A stretch of 56,039 nt of DNA from JALYUA01 sp038239305 (GTDB taxonomy: Bacteria; Acidobacteriota; Thermoanaerobaculia; UBA5066; Gp7-AA6): positions 1 through 56,039 of the forward strand of contig JBBSEW010000022.1 in assembly GCA_038239305.1 (NCBI GenBank), given 5' to 3'. The translations under genes and the position numbers were made by a program. Below, in pieces: positions 55,482 through 56,039 of this stretch. Below the pieces are notes generated by a model, which saw nothing but the letters and a program-made list of their open reading frames with translations, made no database searches and had not been told where the DNA came from. The stretch's first letter is position 1. Every line of letters starts with the position of its first letter.

Positions 55482-55707
55482 CAGGTTCGCCCCGGGCCGG
55501 CGGAGGGATTCGAAAAATTCATCGGGCGGGCGCGAAGTCTATCGCGGTTCGAGCCTTCCGCGGCCCTCCGTCGGAATGATCCCCGGCGGGCACGGTCGCG
55601 CGACCCTCCCGCGTGGCGTCGGCTGCCGCAGGGACTCCGCGAAAGGAAGACGGGCGCGCTCGGTCGAATTCGGACGGCGAGCCGGATTCCGCGTTCTACG
55701 GCGGAAA

Positions 55708-55764
55708 AGGCGTCCGCCGCCGGGCGCGAAAGAGAGCTCTCGCGCCCGGCTCGGGAAGACGCCT
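55708..55764 (-). terminator. Intrinsic terminator after the YCF48-like gene
   Basis: Perfect 11-base-pair stem GCCGGGCGCGA/TCGCGCCCGGC (55719-55750) inside an outer seven-base-pair stem (AGGCGTC/GACGCCT, ending at 55764), followed on the minus strand by TTTT. It ends the minus-strand gene whose stop codon is at 55764-55766. Confidence 0.75.
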
Positions 55765-56039
55765 CAGGACCGCGGACGCTCCTCGCGCGTACGGCCCCGG
55801 TTCGAACGGGTCGAGGCCGGCGCGGCGATGGCGCGTTCGGGACTGCAGGAGCCCTTCAGGATCGTCCCTCCCTGCCCGACGGCGACGACGTCTGATCCGA
55901 TCGCACGAACCCGATAGAGGTCGTTCGCGGTTCCCGACGGGACCGAAGACCAGTGCGCGGCATCGACGCTCTCGAGCCGCAGCCCCTTCTCGCCCACCGC
56001 GACGAAACGCGCGCCCGTCCAGGCGATCGAGAAGAGCGA
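55764..56039 (-). CDS. C-terminal end of a YCF48/BNR-like repeat protein (runs off window end)
   Basis: Only the last ~91 residues are in the window; the frame is open to the window end. The visible part has repeated short beta-blade units such as SIAWTGARFVAVGEKGLRLES and YRVRAIGSDVVAVGQGGTIL, the pattern of YCF48/BNR-type beta-propeller repeats, and a basic ~30-residue tail. An ATG at 55997 exists but lies inside the repeat, so the gene surely starts further upstream. Such proteins are often secreted, but the N terminus is not seen. Confidence 0.7.
   Translation of the reverse strand, partial: SLFSIAWTGARFVAVGEKGLRLESVDAAHWSSVPSGTANDLYRVRAIGSDVVAVGQGGTILKGSCSPERAIAAPASTRSNRGRTREERPRS

Overview
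The window is a GC-rich, gene-dense bacterial chromosome segment with 47 complete genes and a partial gene at each edge, on both strands, in short operons. No mobile element, phage gene, CRISPR array, rRNA or tRNA was recognised. The gene mix suggests an Acidobacteriota-like organism: HrcA/CIRCE-type groESL, RNase J, PyrR, an MglA-like GTPase, a small winged-helix regulator paired with a membrane protein, a PgpH-type HD protein, and sugar-modifying aminotransferases. This placement is inference; no taxonomic marker was tested.

Layout. 1-1305: groES-groEL (minus) behind a CIRCE operator. 1438-6468: envelope-sugar genes (epimerase, hexapeptide acetyltransferase, two DegT-type aminotransferases, a GtrB-type glycosyltransferase). 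6553-11876: ftsK, a small membrane protein, fmt and rsmB as one minus-strand unit. 11923-15250: a secreted MBL-fold hydrolase, trpS and a radical SAM protein. 15407-17590: an autoregulated-looking membrane protein/winged-helix regulator pair and two small membrane genes. 17788-21594: rnj-rsmA, divergent from a GAF-GGDEF diguanylate cyclase. 21908-25829: lysine 6-aminotransferase, mtgA, a three-repeat Ig-like lipoprotein and a Memo-family gene. 25834-29613: pyrR-pyrB-pyrC-suhB. 29730-31763: an MglA-like GTPase with a long coiled-coil tail. 31926-38065: the conserved phoH-pgpH-ybeY-corC-era operon. 38303-41081: a secreted protein, an isopropylmalate dehydrogenase-family enzyme and a cysteine dioxygenase-like protein. 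41221-45849: a GT39-like membrane protein, an FHA protein and a UvrD/PcrA helicase. 46071-48881: a Spy/CpxP-like protein with an ECF sigma and anti-sigma pair, then aroC. 49149-55481: carB, an O-antigen ligase-like protein and a degenerate LytM protein. 55764-56039: the end of a YCF48-like repeat protein.

How the genes are expressed. Adjacent genes are joined at least nine times by four-base ATGA or GTGA overlaps. Many operon heads lack a Shine-Dalgarno sequence but carry a -10-like hexamer only 6-9 bases before the start codon (trpS, cysteine dioxygenase, pcrA, aroC, ftsK, a degT, pyrR), which implies frequent leaderless transcription.

Repeats. Several gaps between genes hold a dispersed family of 7-8 bp tandem words and a second, palindrome-rich module. 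In-frame tandem repeats (6, 18 and 48 bp) interrupt coding regions, most strikingly ybeY and rsmB. No complete new defence or biosynthetic system is evident. The most unusual items are the leaderless-promoter pattern, the repeat family, the repeat-expanded YbeY and RsmB, the MglA coiled-coil protein, and an O-antigen ligase that appears to need a CTG start.
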